In this document: positions 32,997 to 41,944 of the stretch, piece by piece
Layout: each line of letters opens with the position of its first letter
Position numbering within the stretch: position 1 is the stretch's first letter
From: Sandaracinus amylolyticus
GTDB taxonomy: Bacteria; Myxococcota_A; Polyangia; Polyangiales; Sandaracinaceae
Reading direction: 5' to 3'
Assembly: GCF_021631985.1 (NCBI RefSeq)
Contig: NZ_CP070225.1
Location: forward strand, 4,836,001-4,900,000
Length of the DNA stretch: 64,000 bases
Notes under the pieces: generated by a model
Database searches by the model: none
What the model saw: only the letters and a program-made list of their open reading frames with translations
Told to the model about the DNA's origin: nothing
Program-made: the position numbers and the translations under genes

Positions 32997-34729
32997 GCCG
33001 CCCCAGCGACATGCCTCAGCACCAGCCAGCCCGCCGCGCGCTCACCAGCGCGCTCCTCTGCGCCCTCGTTTCGATCTCCGCGCGCACCGCACACGCGCAG
33101 GATACGTGGGGCGTGATCGTCGCGACGACGCGTCCCACCGAGATGCAGCGCGCGATCGAGACCGCCGATCACTCCGCCGCCGCGCTGAGCGCGACCGTCG
33201 GCGGGGTGATCCCCAACGAGCGCGCCGTCGCGCGCGTGGAGAGCGCGCTCAGCGAGCCCTTCCGCGCCGCGCCGCCGGAGATCGGGCGGCGCCTCGGGCA
33301 AGCGGCGGAAGCGGTGCTCGAGGACGTCGCGTTCGGTCGCAACCAGCAGGGGCTCGACGTGGGTCAGCCGCTGCTCGCCGAGCTCGATCCGCACCTCGCA
33401 GGGCTCGGCCGCGACGAGCAGACCGCGAGCGACGTCGCGAACCTCTGCCTCTATCTCGTGCGCGCCCACGTGCAGAAGCGCGACATCGGTGCGGCGCGAC
33501 AGCAGGTCCAGGTGTGCCTGCGACTGGTGCCCGATCTGCGCGCCGACGAGCGATTGCACCCGCCGAGCGTGCGCGACCTCGTGAGCGAGGCGCGCGCGTC
33601 GCTCGAGCGCGGCGAGGGCGGGATCCTCGCGGTGCACGCGGCACCGACCGATCCCGAGGGATGCGCGATCCGGGTGAACGGTCGTCGCATGGGCCAGACG
33701 CCGTGGGCGCGCGTGCCGCTGCCGCCCGGGCCCTACGTGGTGCAGATCGAGTGCGCCGCCGATCGCGCGGGGCGCGTGCATCCGGTGCAGGTCGCGGGCG
33801 ACTCGCCGACCCGCGTGATGATCCACGTCGAGCTCGCGCAGCGGCTCACGACGCGCCCCGCGCTCGCACTGGTCTATACGTCGCGCGAGCAGCTCGCGAA
33901 CCACCTGCCGGAGGACGTGGCGCTCATCGCGCACACGCTCGGCGCGACGCGGATGCTCGCGGCGGTGGACGATGGCCGCAACCTCGCGGTGCGCGCGTTC
34001 GCGGTGAGCGACGAGGGCCCGCTGCTCGTCGGCTCGGCGCCGGTGCCCGAGCCGATCGACATGACGCGCAGCCGCGAGGCGGTCGCAGCGGTGCTTTCCG
34101 GACGTCAGCTCGACGCGCCGGTCGAGAGCGCGGTGCCGAGCGATGCGCGCGAAGAGGAAACGGCGCACGTGCAGGCAGGCGGCGGTGGCGCGCCGAACGT
34201 CGCGTCGCTCGTGCTCGGATCGATCCTCGCGCTGGGCGGCGCCGCGGGCCTGTGCGTCGGTTGGTACTACTGGACCGAGCTCGAAGCAGCGTGGGCGACG
34301 TTCGACACGTTCGAGAACGTCGAGATGACCGTCGCCTACGCGCAAGCGCAGGACGACATCTTCATGACGCGCTGGATCGTGCTCGGCACGGGCATCGGCG
34401 GTGGCGCGCTGCTCACGATGGCGCTGCCGTTCCTTCTGCCGCACGAGGAAGGCGTGCCGTGGTGGTCGTTCATCCCCGCGGCTGCTGGCGCGGCATTGGC
34501 GGGCGTCGGCATCTGGCAGCTCACCGAGGACGGCGAAGCGATCGGCCCGCCGCAGACGCTCACGACGGAGCCCGCATGGCTCGGTGCGCACCTGATCGCG
34601 CACGCGGTGCCACTGCTCTCGGTGCCGTTCATCTATCTCGTGCGCGACGCGACGCGCGATCGCAGCGCAGGCGCCGCGGTGCACGTCGACGACCAGCGCG
34701 CCGAGCTCCGGGTCTGGGGCTCCTTCTGA
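32993..34729 (+). CDS. exported PEGA-domain protein with C-terminal membrane helices
   Basis: 578 residues. Sec signal (about 1-34, ending RTAHA|QDTW), a helical region (35-210), a PEGA domain (about 212-285: GILAVHAAPTDPEG, INGRRMGQTPWARVPLPPGP-type strand pattern), a mixed region, and four hydrophobic segments between about 400 and 560. PEGA domains are surface-layer-like modules common in myxobacteria. ATG is in a 4-nt overlap with the preceding gene. Likely an envelope protein of unknown function; the link to nth may be only transcriptional. Confidence 0.8.
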   Translation: MSRPSDMPQHQPARRALTSALLCALVSISARTAHAQDTWGVIVATTRPTEMQRAIETADHSAAALSATVGGVIPNERAVARVESALSEPFRAAPPEIGRRLGQAAEAVLEDVAFGRNQQGLDVGQPLLAELDPHLAGLGRDEQTASDVANLCLYLVRAHVQKRDIGAARQQVQVCLRLVPDLRADERLHPPSVRDLVSEARASLERGEGGILAVHAAPTDPEGCAIRVNGRRMGQTPWARVPLPPGPYVVQIECAADRAGRVHPVQVAGDSPTRVMIHVELAQRLTTRPALALVYTSREQLANHLPEDVALIAHTLGATRMLAAVDDGRNLAVRAFAVSDEGPLLVGSAPVPEPIDMTRSREAVAAVLSGRQLDAPVESAVPSDAREEETAHVQAGGGGAPNVASLVLGSILALGGAAGLCVGWYYWTELEAAWATFDTFENVEMTVAYAQAQDDIFMTRWIVLGTGIGGGALLTMALPFLLPHEEGVPWWSFIPAAAGAALAGVGIWQLTEDGEAIGPPQTLTTEPAWLGAHLIAHAVPLLSVPFIYLVRDATRDRSAGAAVHVDDQRAELRVWGSF

Positions 34730-34810
34730 GCCCGAGCTGGAGCATCTGACTTCGCGCGGCACTTCGTCGCGCCGGAGGCGAGACGATATCTCGCGGAGAG
34801 GAGTGTCTTC

Positions 34811-35320
34811 GTGTCGAAAAAGCTAGTTCTGGCGTTTGTGTTCGCAGCCGTCGTCAGCGGCATTGGAACGACTGCCAATCGCGCTCGCGCCCTCGTGCGT
34901 CGCTTCGGGTCGCATCTGTGCGTGCAGGGCACGAGCGGCTTCGAGGCCGACAACTGGGGGTTCTATTACAAAGGGAGCCGCACCCGGGCTCCTCTGTACT
35001 GCTCGTTCGTCGACGACTCGACGTTCAATCACGACCAAGTGGAGACGCTCAACGTGCATTTCCGTGACATGCGCGGCACGACGGATGGATTCGGCGCAGC
35101 CGCGTGCGTCACGCGATCGAGCAGATGGTCGACTGCTTGCGGTCCGGTGCGCACCGGCGGGCGCCCCGTAGGCGAGGTCGGTTGGATCACGCTGACCGGA
35201 CGTGATCTCGAGACCTGGCGCGCCAATCCGAACGGTTTCCCGTACGTGTTCGTCGGATTCCCGCCGGGCGAAGGATCGACGGCGAGCAGCACCGTTCTCG
35301 GCTTCTACGCGGAGGATTGA
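34811..35320 (+). CDS. secreted Cys-containing protein, duplicated family A, copy 1
   Basis: 169 residues: signal peptide (about 1-27, MSKKLVLAFVFAAVVSG...), then a beta-rich domain with four Cys (SHLCVQ, LYCSF, AAACVTR, WSTACGP) likely in two disulfides. A conserved VFVGFPPGEGSTASST segment lies near the C-terminus. No known family recognised. GTG start with GAGAGGAG 7-8 nt before it. Followed by gene B after 3 nt. The equal-length paralogue is at 36136-36645. Confidence 0.8.
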   Translation: MSKKLVLAFVFAAVVSGIGTTANRARALVRRFGSHLCVQGTSGFEADNWGFYYKGSRTRAPLYCSFVDDSTFNHDQVETLNVHFRDMRGTTDGFGAAACVTRSSRWSTACGPVRTGGRPVGEVGWITLTGRDLETWRANPNGFPYVFVGFPPGEGSTASSTVLGFYAED

Positions 35321-35323
35321 GTC

Positions 35324-35947
35324 ATGGGGCGGGCGATGACACTCGGTTCACTGCTTCTGTCGTTGCTGGGCGGGGCAGTCTCAGGCGCTCTCGTCACGTC
35401 GTTGTTCGATGATGGCGAGCACCCCGAAATGCGTGGCGAGGCTTCGCCCGTCCCTTCCCCTCCCGTCACGCCGCGAGTCGGCGACGTGCTCGAGGAAGGC
35501 CCAACCGCGGCCCTGATCCGGCAGCTCGCGCCGGACGCAGGAATGCCGGCTCCGACAACGACCACGACGGACTCCGAGAGGGCGAGCTCGCAGGGCGAGT
35601 ACCACGCTCGCTCGCAAGAGGACGCGATCGCGGAGTTCGAGGCACGCCTCTCCGCCCACGATCGCTCGTCGCGACACGTGGATTGGGCGCGCGCGGTCGA
35701 GAGCTCCTACTGGAGCGCGTACCAAACAGCCGCGCCTACTGCGCGCTTGTTGAGCTTCGACTGTCGCAGGACCAGCTGCGTCGCAGAAGCTGAATGGGAC
35801 GACTATCGAGCCGCGCTCGCAGACCACACCGGGCTGCTGGTGCTCGCCTTCGAAGGTGACTGCAGCTCGGAAGCGATGGTCCCTCCGCCAGCGGACCCCG
35901 AAGCGCCCTATCGAACGCGCGTGCTGTACTCGTGCCCGGGGCGCTGA
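35324..35947 (+). CDS. membrane-anchored protein, duplicated family B, copy 1 (intact)
   Basis: 207 residues: short N-terminal anchor (TLGSLLLSLLGGAVSGALV), a Pro/Thr-rich linker (35-75), a charged helix (about 85-115), then a C-terminal domain with the FDCRRTSCVAEAEW motif and a last Cys in YSCPGR. The CRxTxC pattern recurs in myxobacterial envelope proteins as I recall. Starts 3 nt after gene A with GGAGGA 8 nt before the ATG. A and B probably form a functional pair: secreted A, anchored B. Confidence 0.8.
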   Translation: MGRAMTLGSLLLSLLGGAVSGALVTSLFDDGEHPEMRGEASPVPSPPVTPRVGDVLEEGPTAALIRQLAPDAGMPAPTTTTTDSERASSQGEYHARSQEDAIAEFEARLSAHDRSSRHVDWARAVESSYWSAYQTAAPTARLLSFDCRRTSCVAEAEWDDYRAALADHTGLLVLAFEGDCSSEAMVPPPADPEAPYRTRVLYSCPGR

Positions 35948-36135
35948 GAACGCTCGAACAGCCCATCTCCGCAGCGCTTTGCGCGCGTAATCGCGACACG
36001 GGCGCGCGAGAGAGAGCGCTTGCTCGTTGCCGCGAACGTGCGCTTCGGCGGGAAAACGGGACGAAACACGTGACTTCGCGCGGCACTGTCGCCGCGCCAA
36101 GGCGAGACGAGATCGCTCGCAGAAAGGAACGTCTC

Positions 36136-36645
36136 ATGTTGAGAAACTTAGTTCTGGCATTCGTATTCGGAGCCGTCGTCAGCGGCGTTGGATTGACGAC
36201 CGATGCTGCCCACGCGCGGGCACGACGCTTCACGTCGCACCTCTGCGTGCAGGCTCGGAGCGGCTTCGAGGCAGACGGCTTCGGGTTCTTCTACAAGGGA
36301 AGCGCTTTCTACGCGGGGTTGTACTGCTCGTTCATCGACGATGCGACGCTGGAGCACAGCCAGGTCGCAATGCTCGACGTGCACTTCCGTGACATGCGCG
36401 GCACGACGAATGGATTCGCTGCCGCCGCGTGCGTGACGCGATGGCACGGATGGTCGACCGCTTGCGGGACGGTGCGGACCGACGGAAGGCCCGTCGGGCA
36501 GGTCGGCTCGATCACACTGAGCGGAGCTGACCTCGATACCTGGCGCGCCAATCCGCACGATTTCGCGTACGTGTTCGTCGGATTCCCGCCCGGGGAAGGC
36601 TCGACGGCAAGCAGCACTCTGCTCGGTATCGAGGCGGAGGATTGA
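36136..36645 (+). CDS. secreted Cys-containing protein, duplicated family A, copy 2
   Basis: 169 residues, paralogue of 34811-35320 with the four Cys and the C-terminal VFVGFPPGEGSTASST segment conserved. Signal peptide MLRNLVLAFVFGAVVSG. ATG start with GAAAGGAA about 7 nt upstream. Divergence from copy 1 is spread along the length, so it has been maintained as a functional gene. Confidence 0.8.
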   Translation: MLRNLVLAFVFGAVVSGVGLTTDAAHARARRFTSHLCVQARSGFEADGFGFFYKGSAFYAGLYCSFIDDATLEHSQVAMLDVHFRDMRGTTNGFAAAACVTRWHGWSTACGTVRTDGRPVGQVGSITLSGADLDTWRANPHDFAYVFVGFPPGEGSTASSTLLGIEAED

Positions 36646-36648
36646 GTC

Positions 36649-37270
36649 ATGGGGCGGGCGATGACACTCGGTTCACTGCTTCTGTCGTTGCTGGGCGGGG
36701 CAGTCTCAGGCGCTCTCGTCACGTCGTTGTTCGATGATGGCGAGGACCCCGAAATGCGTGGCGAGGCTTCGCCCGTCCCTTCCCCTCCCGTCACGCCGCG
36801 AGTCGGCGACGTGCTCGAGGAACGCCCGACCGCGGCCCTGATCCGGCAGCTCGCGCCGGACGCAGGAATCCCGGTTCCGACAAGGACAACGATGGACTCC
36901 GAGAGGGCGGGCTCGCAGGGCGAGTACCACGCTCGCTCGCAAGAGGACGCGATCGCGGAGTTCGAGGCACGCCTCTCCGCCCACGCTCGCTCGTCGCGAC
37001 AGGTGGATGGCGCGCGCGGTCGAGAGCTCCTATTGGAGCGCGTACCAAACAGCCGCGCCTACTGCGCGCTCGCTGAGCTTGGACTGTCGCAGGACCAGCT
37101 GCGTCGCGGAAGCTGAATGGGACGACTATCGAGCCGCACTCGCAGACCACACCGCGCTGCTGGTGGTCGCCTTCGAAGATGACTGCAGCTCGGAAGCGAT
37201 GATCCCGCCGCCAGCGCACCCCGAAGCGCCCTATCGAACGCGCGTGCTGTGCTCGTGCCCGGGGCGCTGA
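36649..37270 (+). pseudogene. duplicated family B, copy 2, frameshifted
   Basis: Near-identical to copy 1 for about 118 codons. At about 37008 two nucleotides are missing relative to copy 1 (GGATTGGGCG versus GGATGGCG), after which the frame reads 36 unrelated residues to a stop at 37114-37116. The rest of the domain, including DCRRTSCVAEAEW and the CSCPGR end, continues in another frame to 37270. The deletion also creates ATG 37007 in the C-terminal frame, so an 87-residue C-terminal fragment could in principle be made. Confidence 0.8.
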
Positions 37271-37445
37271 GGGGGCGTCGTTCTCGCGATTCGCAACGGG
37301 TCGATGTTCGAACGCTGCGGGCCATGAGAGAGCGGACCCCGGCGCGACGGTAGCCCGCGCGCGGGCACGCACGTACCGGTGAGGTCGCTCGTTGCGCCGC
37401 GCGGGACCGCCCGATAGCCTCGCGCCCTTCGCTCTGGAGGGGTCC

Positions 37446-38888
37446 ATGCTCGAGCTCGGGTGGCGCCGCACGAACCTGGTACTGGTCGCGCTCGCCCTGG
37501 TCGCAGGCTGCGGCGACGATGACGGATCGACGACACCGATGGATTCGGGTGTCGAAGACGCGGGAGCGACCGACGGGGGCATCGCGACGCCCGACGCGGG
37601 TCGGGACGCCGGGGCCGACGCCGGTCCTTCGTGCACCAGCGGCTGCGACATCGCGGAGCTGGCGCTGGGCTCGAAGTTCAGCTGCGCCCGCCGCGAGAAC
37701 GGCGAGGTCCTGTGCTGGGGCCGCGGCCAGGAAGGTCAGCTCGGCGACGGGAGCAGAACGCACGGCGGTCGTTGCGTCGGAGGCGGCATCGTCGAGACGT
37801 TCGACTGCTCGCCGCGCCCCGTCATCGTCGACCTCCCGAGCGCCGCGTCGAGCATGAGCGCCGGATGGACGAGCATCTGCGCGATCGACGCCGACGCGGA
37901 CGCGCAGTGCTGGGGCGAGGCCGGCTTCCGCATCGGCACGCTGCCCGCCGAGGCCGCTCGGTACTCGCCGCAGCCGTTCCCGATGCTCACCGACATCGAG
38001 GCCGTGGCCGAGGCGACCTTCACGATCTGTGCGATGGGCGACGGCGGTGCGGTCCGCTGCGCGGGCAACAACGGCTCGGGTCAGACGGGCAAGGGCGAGT
38101 TCTCGACGACGGAGCTGAGCCCCGTGCCGGTGCAGCGCGCGGAGCCCGCGGGCACGGCGCTCACGGGCGCGCTCGAGGTCGTGCTCGGCACGTTCTCCGA
38201 CTTCGCGTGTGCGCGCACCGCGGACGAGGTGCTGTGCTGGGGCTCGGGCGAGGCCGGGCAGCTCGCGACCGATCCTGCCGCGCTCCCGAGCAACTGCGCG
38301 ACCGGCAGCGCCGCGCAGAACCGCTGCACCAGCAGCGCGATGGTCATCGCCGGCCTGCCCGAGATGGGCATCACGCAGCTCGCCGCGGGCGGTGAGCACG
38401 TCTGCGCGCTGCTCGAGGACCAGACCGTGGTGTGCTGGGGCGCGAACGATGCCGGACAGCTCGGGACCGGCGACCGCAACGCGCGCATCGTCCCGACGGC
38501 CGTCACGGGGCTCTCGGGGGTGACGCGGATCACGACCGGCGGGAGCCACACCTGCGCGGTGCTGAGCGACGGCGGAGTGCGCTGCTGGGGCTACAACCGC
38601 TTCGGCCAGCTCGGTGACGGGGACGAGTCCCACGAGGCGACCGCCTGCCGCATCGCCGACGACGACAGCGGTGACTGCTCGTCCACCCCGGTCGCCGTCA
38701 TGGGCGTGGACGACGCGACGTTCGTCGACGCGGGTGTCGATCACACGTGCATCGTGCGCGCCGAGGGAACCGAAGTCTGGTGTTGGGGTCGGAACGACAT
38801 GCTCCAGACCCAAGGCAGCGCCACGTTCAGCCCCACCCCCGACGAAGTCCTCCCCCGCCACGCGCCCGTCCAGGTGACCGGTCTGTGA
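37446..38888 (+). CDS. RCC1-repeat (beta-propeller) lipoprotein
   Basis: 480 residues. Signal ending LVALALVAGC (lipobox Cys22), Asp/Gly-rich linker, then RCC1-type blades (VLCWGRGQEGQLGDG, VVCWGANDAGQLGTG, VRCWGYNRFGQLGDG) with a Cys pair per blade. ATG 37446 is chosen over the longer frame start (37392) because TGGAGG lies 5-6 nt before it and the signal starts there. Overlaps the next gene by 1 nt (TGATG). Confidence 0.88.
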   Translation: MLELGWRRTNLVLVALALVAGCGDDDGSTTPMDSGVEDAGATDGGIATPDAGRDAGADAGPSCTSGCDIAELALGSKFSCARRENGEVLCWGRGQEGQLGDGSRTHGGRCVGGGIVETFDCSPRPVIVDLPSAASSMSAGWTSICAIDADADAQCWGEAGFRIGTLPAEAARYSPQPFPMLTDIEAVAEATFTICAMGDGGAVRCAGNNGSGQTGKGEFSTTELSPVPVQRAEPAGTALTGALEVVLGTFSDFACARTADEVLCWGSGEAGQLATDPAALPSNCATGSAAQNRCTSSAMVIAGLPEMGITQLAAGGEHVCALLEDQTVVCWGANDAGQLGTGDRNARIVPTAVTGLSGVTRITTGGSHTCAVLSDGGVRCWGYNRFGQLGDGDESHEATACRIADDDSGDCSSTPVAVMGVDDATFVDAGVDHTCIVRAEGTEVWCWGRNDMLQTQGSATFSPTPDEVLPRHAPVQVTGL

Positions 38889-39370
38889 TGCGCGCGACGC
38901 GGTGCTTCGGGCTCGCGCTGCTCGCGCTCGCTGCGCTCGCGGGGTGCGACGTCGAGCCCTACGAGGAGCCGCGTCAGATCGACGACGCGCCCGATCTGCC
39001 GCCTCCCGCCGATGCGCTGGAGGCGGCGATCCGGGAGCGCGCGCCGAACGAGGCGATGCTGATGATCCCGCACGAGCCCGTCGTGCGCGGCGAGCTGCCC
39101 GAGGGCGAGCGTCGCGACTTCACCTCGGTCCTGCGCGCGGGGCTCTGTTACAAGGTGCTCGCGCAGGGCGGGCCGGGCGTGAGCGACCTCGATCTCGTCG
39201 TGTACTCGCCGAACAACGTGCTGCTCCAGCGCGACGCGACGCAGAGCGCCGCGCCCGTCATCGGCGTGCAGCGCGCGATCTGTCCGACCGAGACCGGGCT
39301 CTATCGCGTCGAGGTCCGGATGGCGCGCGGCGGCGGGACGTTCGGCGCCCAGATCTGGGTCTCTCAGTAG
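38888..39370 (+). CDS. small lipoprotein
   Basis: 160 residues. Signal MRATRCFGLALLALAALAGC (lipobox Cys20), then an acidic region and a beta-rich domain (GVSDLDLVVYSPNNVLL) that resembles a PPC-type strand pattern. Two further Cys. Starts within the stop of the RCC1 gene (TGATG), and its last 7 nt overlap the convergent SppA gene. Probably a partner of the RCC1 lipoprotein. Confidence 0.75.
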   Translation: MRATRCFGLALLALAALAGCDVEPYEEPRQIDDAPDLPPPADALEAAIRERAPNEAMLMIPHEPVVRGELPEGERRDFTSVLRAGLCYKVLAQGGPGVSDLDLVVYSPNNVLLQRDATQSAAPVIGVQRAICPTETGLYRVEVRMARGGGTFGAQIWVSQ

Positions 39371-41871
39371 GCGATCTCGAGGGGCATGCGCGCGACCGGC
39401 GTGCGTGCCCCCTGCTCGGCGCGGATCACCCACGCCGCGCGCAGCGCGGACAGCAGCTCGGGCGCGATCACCTCGAGCGCCTCCGACTCCGCGCTCGACG
39501 CGCCCTCCGCCGACGCGCCCGCCATCGCACGACCGAGCGGCGTGTCGCCGAGCACGTAGTCGAGCAGCGAGCTCGGGCGCGACGGCGCGATCTCGAAGTC
39601 CACGTCGTGCGGCAGCCCACCGAGCTGTCGCGCGCGCACCAACGCCGAGCGGAACCCGCCGAGACGATCGACCAACCCGAGCTCGAGCGCGCGATCGCCG
39701 GTCCACACCCGACCGCGCGCGACCGCGTCGACCTCGGTCATCCGCATCCCGCGCCCTTCCGCGACGCGTCGCAGGAAGTCGCGGTACCACCGGCGCACCA
39801 TCTCCGAGAGGATCGCGCGCTCGTCCGGCGTGAACGGCCTCCACAACGACTCCGCGCCCGCGTGCGCGCCGCGCGAGAAGAACTCCGTCTCGACCCCGAG
39901 CCGCTCCGCGAGCGGCTCCACGTCGACCTTGCCGAACCACACGCCGATCGATCCCGTGAGCGTCGCCGGGTCGGCCCAGATCTCGTCGCATGCCGACGCG
40001 ACGAAGTACCCGCCGCTCGCCGCGACCGCGCCCATCGATGCGATCACCGGCTTGCGCTCGCGCGCCCGACGGATCGCGCGCCAGATCTGATCCGCCGCGA
40101 GCACCGATCCTCCGGGGCTGTCGACGCGCACGACGATCGCGCCGATCGCGGGATCCGCCGCCATGCGCTCGATCTCGCGGACCGCGGTGCGCCCGCCGGT
40201 CGCGTGGATCTCGAGGATCGGGATGTCGACGTTGTCGCCGTCGACCATCTCGCCGTCGACGACCACCACGCCGACGCGCGGCTCACGGCCCCAGCGCTCG
40301 CGCGGCAGATCGGGCTCGTGGCGCTCGCGCCCGTAGTGCCCGCCGAACGCCTCGGCGAGCGCGTCGCCGGCGTCGAAGGGATCGGCGCTGCCGTCGACCA
40401 GGCCCATCGCGATCGCGGTGTCGGTCACGTACGGACCGCCGTCGACGATCTCGCGCACGCGCGCCGGCTCGACCTCGAGATCGCGCGAGAGGTCCCACAC
40501 GAAGCGTCCGTAGAGATCGTCGAGGTTCTCGTCGCGCGCGACGCGCGCGGCCTCGCTCGAGCGCATGTCCTGATAGTCCTCGATCGCCGATTTGTAGGGA
40601 CCGATGCGCACGAAGTCGGCGCGGATCCCGACGAGCTGCAGCAGCCCCGCGAGGTGCGTGATCTCGATCGAGGGCCCGTAGAGGCGCACGCCGCCCGCAG
40701 GATCGGCGAGCACCGTGCGCGCACCGGCGCACGCGTAGATCTCCGCGCCCGACGCGTCGCCGAGGATGCACACGACCGGCTTTCCCGCGTCCTGCAGCGC
40801 GTCGATCAGGAGGCGCAGCTCCTGCGCGTACGCGAGCCCGATGTCGCTGCCCTGCGGGCGCAGCACCACGCCGTGGATGCGCGGGTCGTGGAGCGCGCGC
40901 TCGAGCCGACGCGACACGCGCAGCATCGATCGCGCGCCGAGATCCGCGAGCACCACGTCCGCGACGTACGCGCCGGTCGGCACGCCGGTGCGCTCGTTGC
41001 CCTCGACGCGCGCGGTCACGTACCAACCGGGCGAGTCGTCGAATCCATCGCCGAGCACCACACCGCCGCCCGCACCGACCTGCCCCCAGTCGACGATCAC
41101 GCCCGCGGTCACGCGCGCGTCGGGCTGCTCGTCGCCGACGCGCTCGACCTCCGCGGCCGCCTGGATGCGACCGATCCACGGCACCTCGACCTCGCCCGAG
41201 AGACGCGCCCCGACGCGACCGTCCTCGTCGACCGCGCCGGTCAGATCGAGCGTGAGCGTGCGCGTTCCGGTCGGACGCACCGCGAGCCCGAGCAGGAACG
41301 AGCGCGGCACGTACCCACCGCCGCCGTGGTAGCCCGGGCCCGTCACGTCGCGCGCGAGGAACGAGAGCGCGACGTAGGGCAGCGGCCTCCAGCTCGCGGC
41401 GAGATCGAGCGTGAAGAGCTCGGCGAGGCCGGGATTCGGCGACCACAGGAATCGCGTCGCCGCGCCCACCGAGATCGCGTCGTCGTACGCGTAGGCGAGC
41501 GCGAGCGAGAGCATCGTGTGCTCGATGCCACCCGACGCGCTCGTCGGTCTCACGCTGTCGACCGACGCGCCCAGCGAGAAGCCGAGCAAGAGCGGCGTCG
41601 CCGCGTAGATCCCGTCGCCGCGCTCCGCGAGCCCGGTGCGATCCTCGCCCTCCGCGTGGACGTAGACCGCGCTCCAGCTGCGCAGGTACGCGAGCGCCGA
41701 GGGGTTCACCGAGACCGCGAGCGCGTCGTCGGGCGCGACGATCGACACCGGTGGCTGCCACACCGGCGACGTCGCTCGACGCAGCTGCGCCGACGCGCTC
41801 GTCGCGATCGAGAGGACACAGAGGACCGCGAACTGCGCGGCGATCGAGCGAGACCAGCCACGTGCGAGCAC
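39364..41871 (-). CDS. sppA: signal peptide peptidase SppA (67K type) with barrel-like N-terminal domain
   Basis: 835 residues. Signal peptide (about 1-29). Residues 30-330 are amphipathic beta strands opening with APDDALAVSVNPSALAY, like outer-membrane beta-barrel/PorV-type domains. Residues about 335-800 are tandem S49 peptidase domains with catalytic Lys427 (GPYKSAIEDY) and Ser619 (AASGGYFVAS), 192 residues apart as in 67K SppA. It would cleave leftover signal peptides or other membrane-associated peptides; the barrel-like region suggests an outer-membrane or periplasmic location instead of the usual inner membrane. GTG start with TACGGT 6 nt upstream. Convergent overlap of 7 nt with the small lipoprotein gene. 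Confidence 0.88.
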   Translation of the reverse strand: MLARGWSRSIAAQFAVLCVLSIATSASAQLRRATSPVWQPPVSIVAPDDALAVSVNPSALAYLRSWSAVYVHAEGEDRTGLAERGDGIYAATPLLLGFSLGASVDSVRPTSASGGIEHTMLSLALAYAYDDAISVGAATRFLWSPNPGLAELFTLDLAASWRPLPYVALSFLARDVTGPGYHGGGGYVPRSFLLGLAVRPTGTRTLTLDLTGAVDEDGRVGARLSGEVEVPWIGRIQAAAEVERVGDEQPDARVTAGVIVDWGQVGAGGGVVLGDGFDDSPGWYVTARVEGNERTGVPTGAYVADVVLADLGARSMLRVSRRLERALHDPRIHGVVLRPQGSDIGLAYAQELRLLIDALQDAGKPVVCILGDASGAEIYACAGARTVLADPAGGVRLYGPSIEITHLAGLLQLVGIRADFVRIGPYKSAIEDYQDMRSSEAARVARDENLDDLYGRFVWDLSRDLEVEPARVREIVDGGPYVTDTAIAMGLVDGSADPFDAGDALAEAFGGHYGRERHEPDLPRERWGREPRVGVVVVDGEMVDGDNVDIPILEIHATGGRTAVREIERMAADPAIGAIVVRVDSPGGSVLAADQIWRAIRRARERKPVIASMGAVAASGGYFVASACDEIWADPATLTGSIGVWFGKVDVEPLAERLGVETEFFSRGAHAGAESLWRPFTPDERAILSEMVRRWYRDFLRRVAEGRGMRMTEVDAVARGRVWTGDRALELGLVDRLGGFRSALVRARQLGGLPHDVDFEIAPSRPSSLLDYVLGDTPLGRAMAGASAEGASSAESEALEVIAPELLSALRAAWVIRAEQGARTPVARMPLEIAY

Positions 41872-41877
41872 AGGCGC

Positions 41878-41883
41878 ACCGTA
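41878..41883 (-). promoter_or_regulatory. putative -10 element of a leaderless transcript (sppA)
   Basis: Minus-strand TACGGT, 6 nt before the GTG at 41871, no Shine-Dalgarno sequence. Same hexamer as at 55097 and 63939. Confidence 0.5.
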
Positions 41884-41944
41884 CCACCACCGCGCACGCG
41901 CGGGTTTCGTCGTTCGGTGCTCCAGTTTGCCGTGATAGCGTGGA

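Larger units (their letters stand above)
34748..37270 (+). repeat. tandem duplication of a two-gene unit (about 1.32 kb)
   Basis: The unit starts at GACTTCGCGCGGCACT (34748 and 36072) and runs through gene A, gene B, to the shared GGGGCGCTGA (ending 35947 and 37270). The offset is about 1325 bp. Gene B copies are almost identical in DNA for their first 350 nt; gene A copies are more diverged (roughly 70% identical residues by eye, same length). Confidence 0.9.

Noticed and set aside
36649-37270. Programmed ribosomal frameshift in gene B copy 2
   Set aside because: No slippery heptamer or stimulatory structure is apparent and the other copy is in frame; a simple 2-nt deletion explains it.
34748-37270. 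Toxin-immunity or contact-inhibition locus
   Set aside because: No toxin domain, no delivery module and no HNH/nuclease motif; the variable-A/constant-B pattern alone is not enough.
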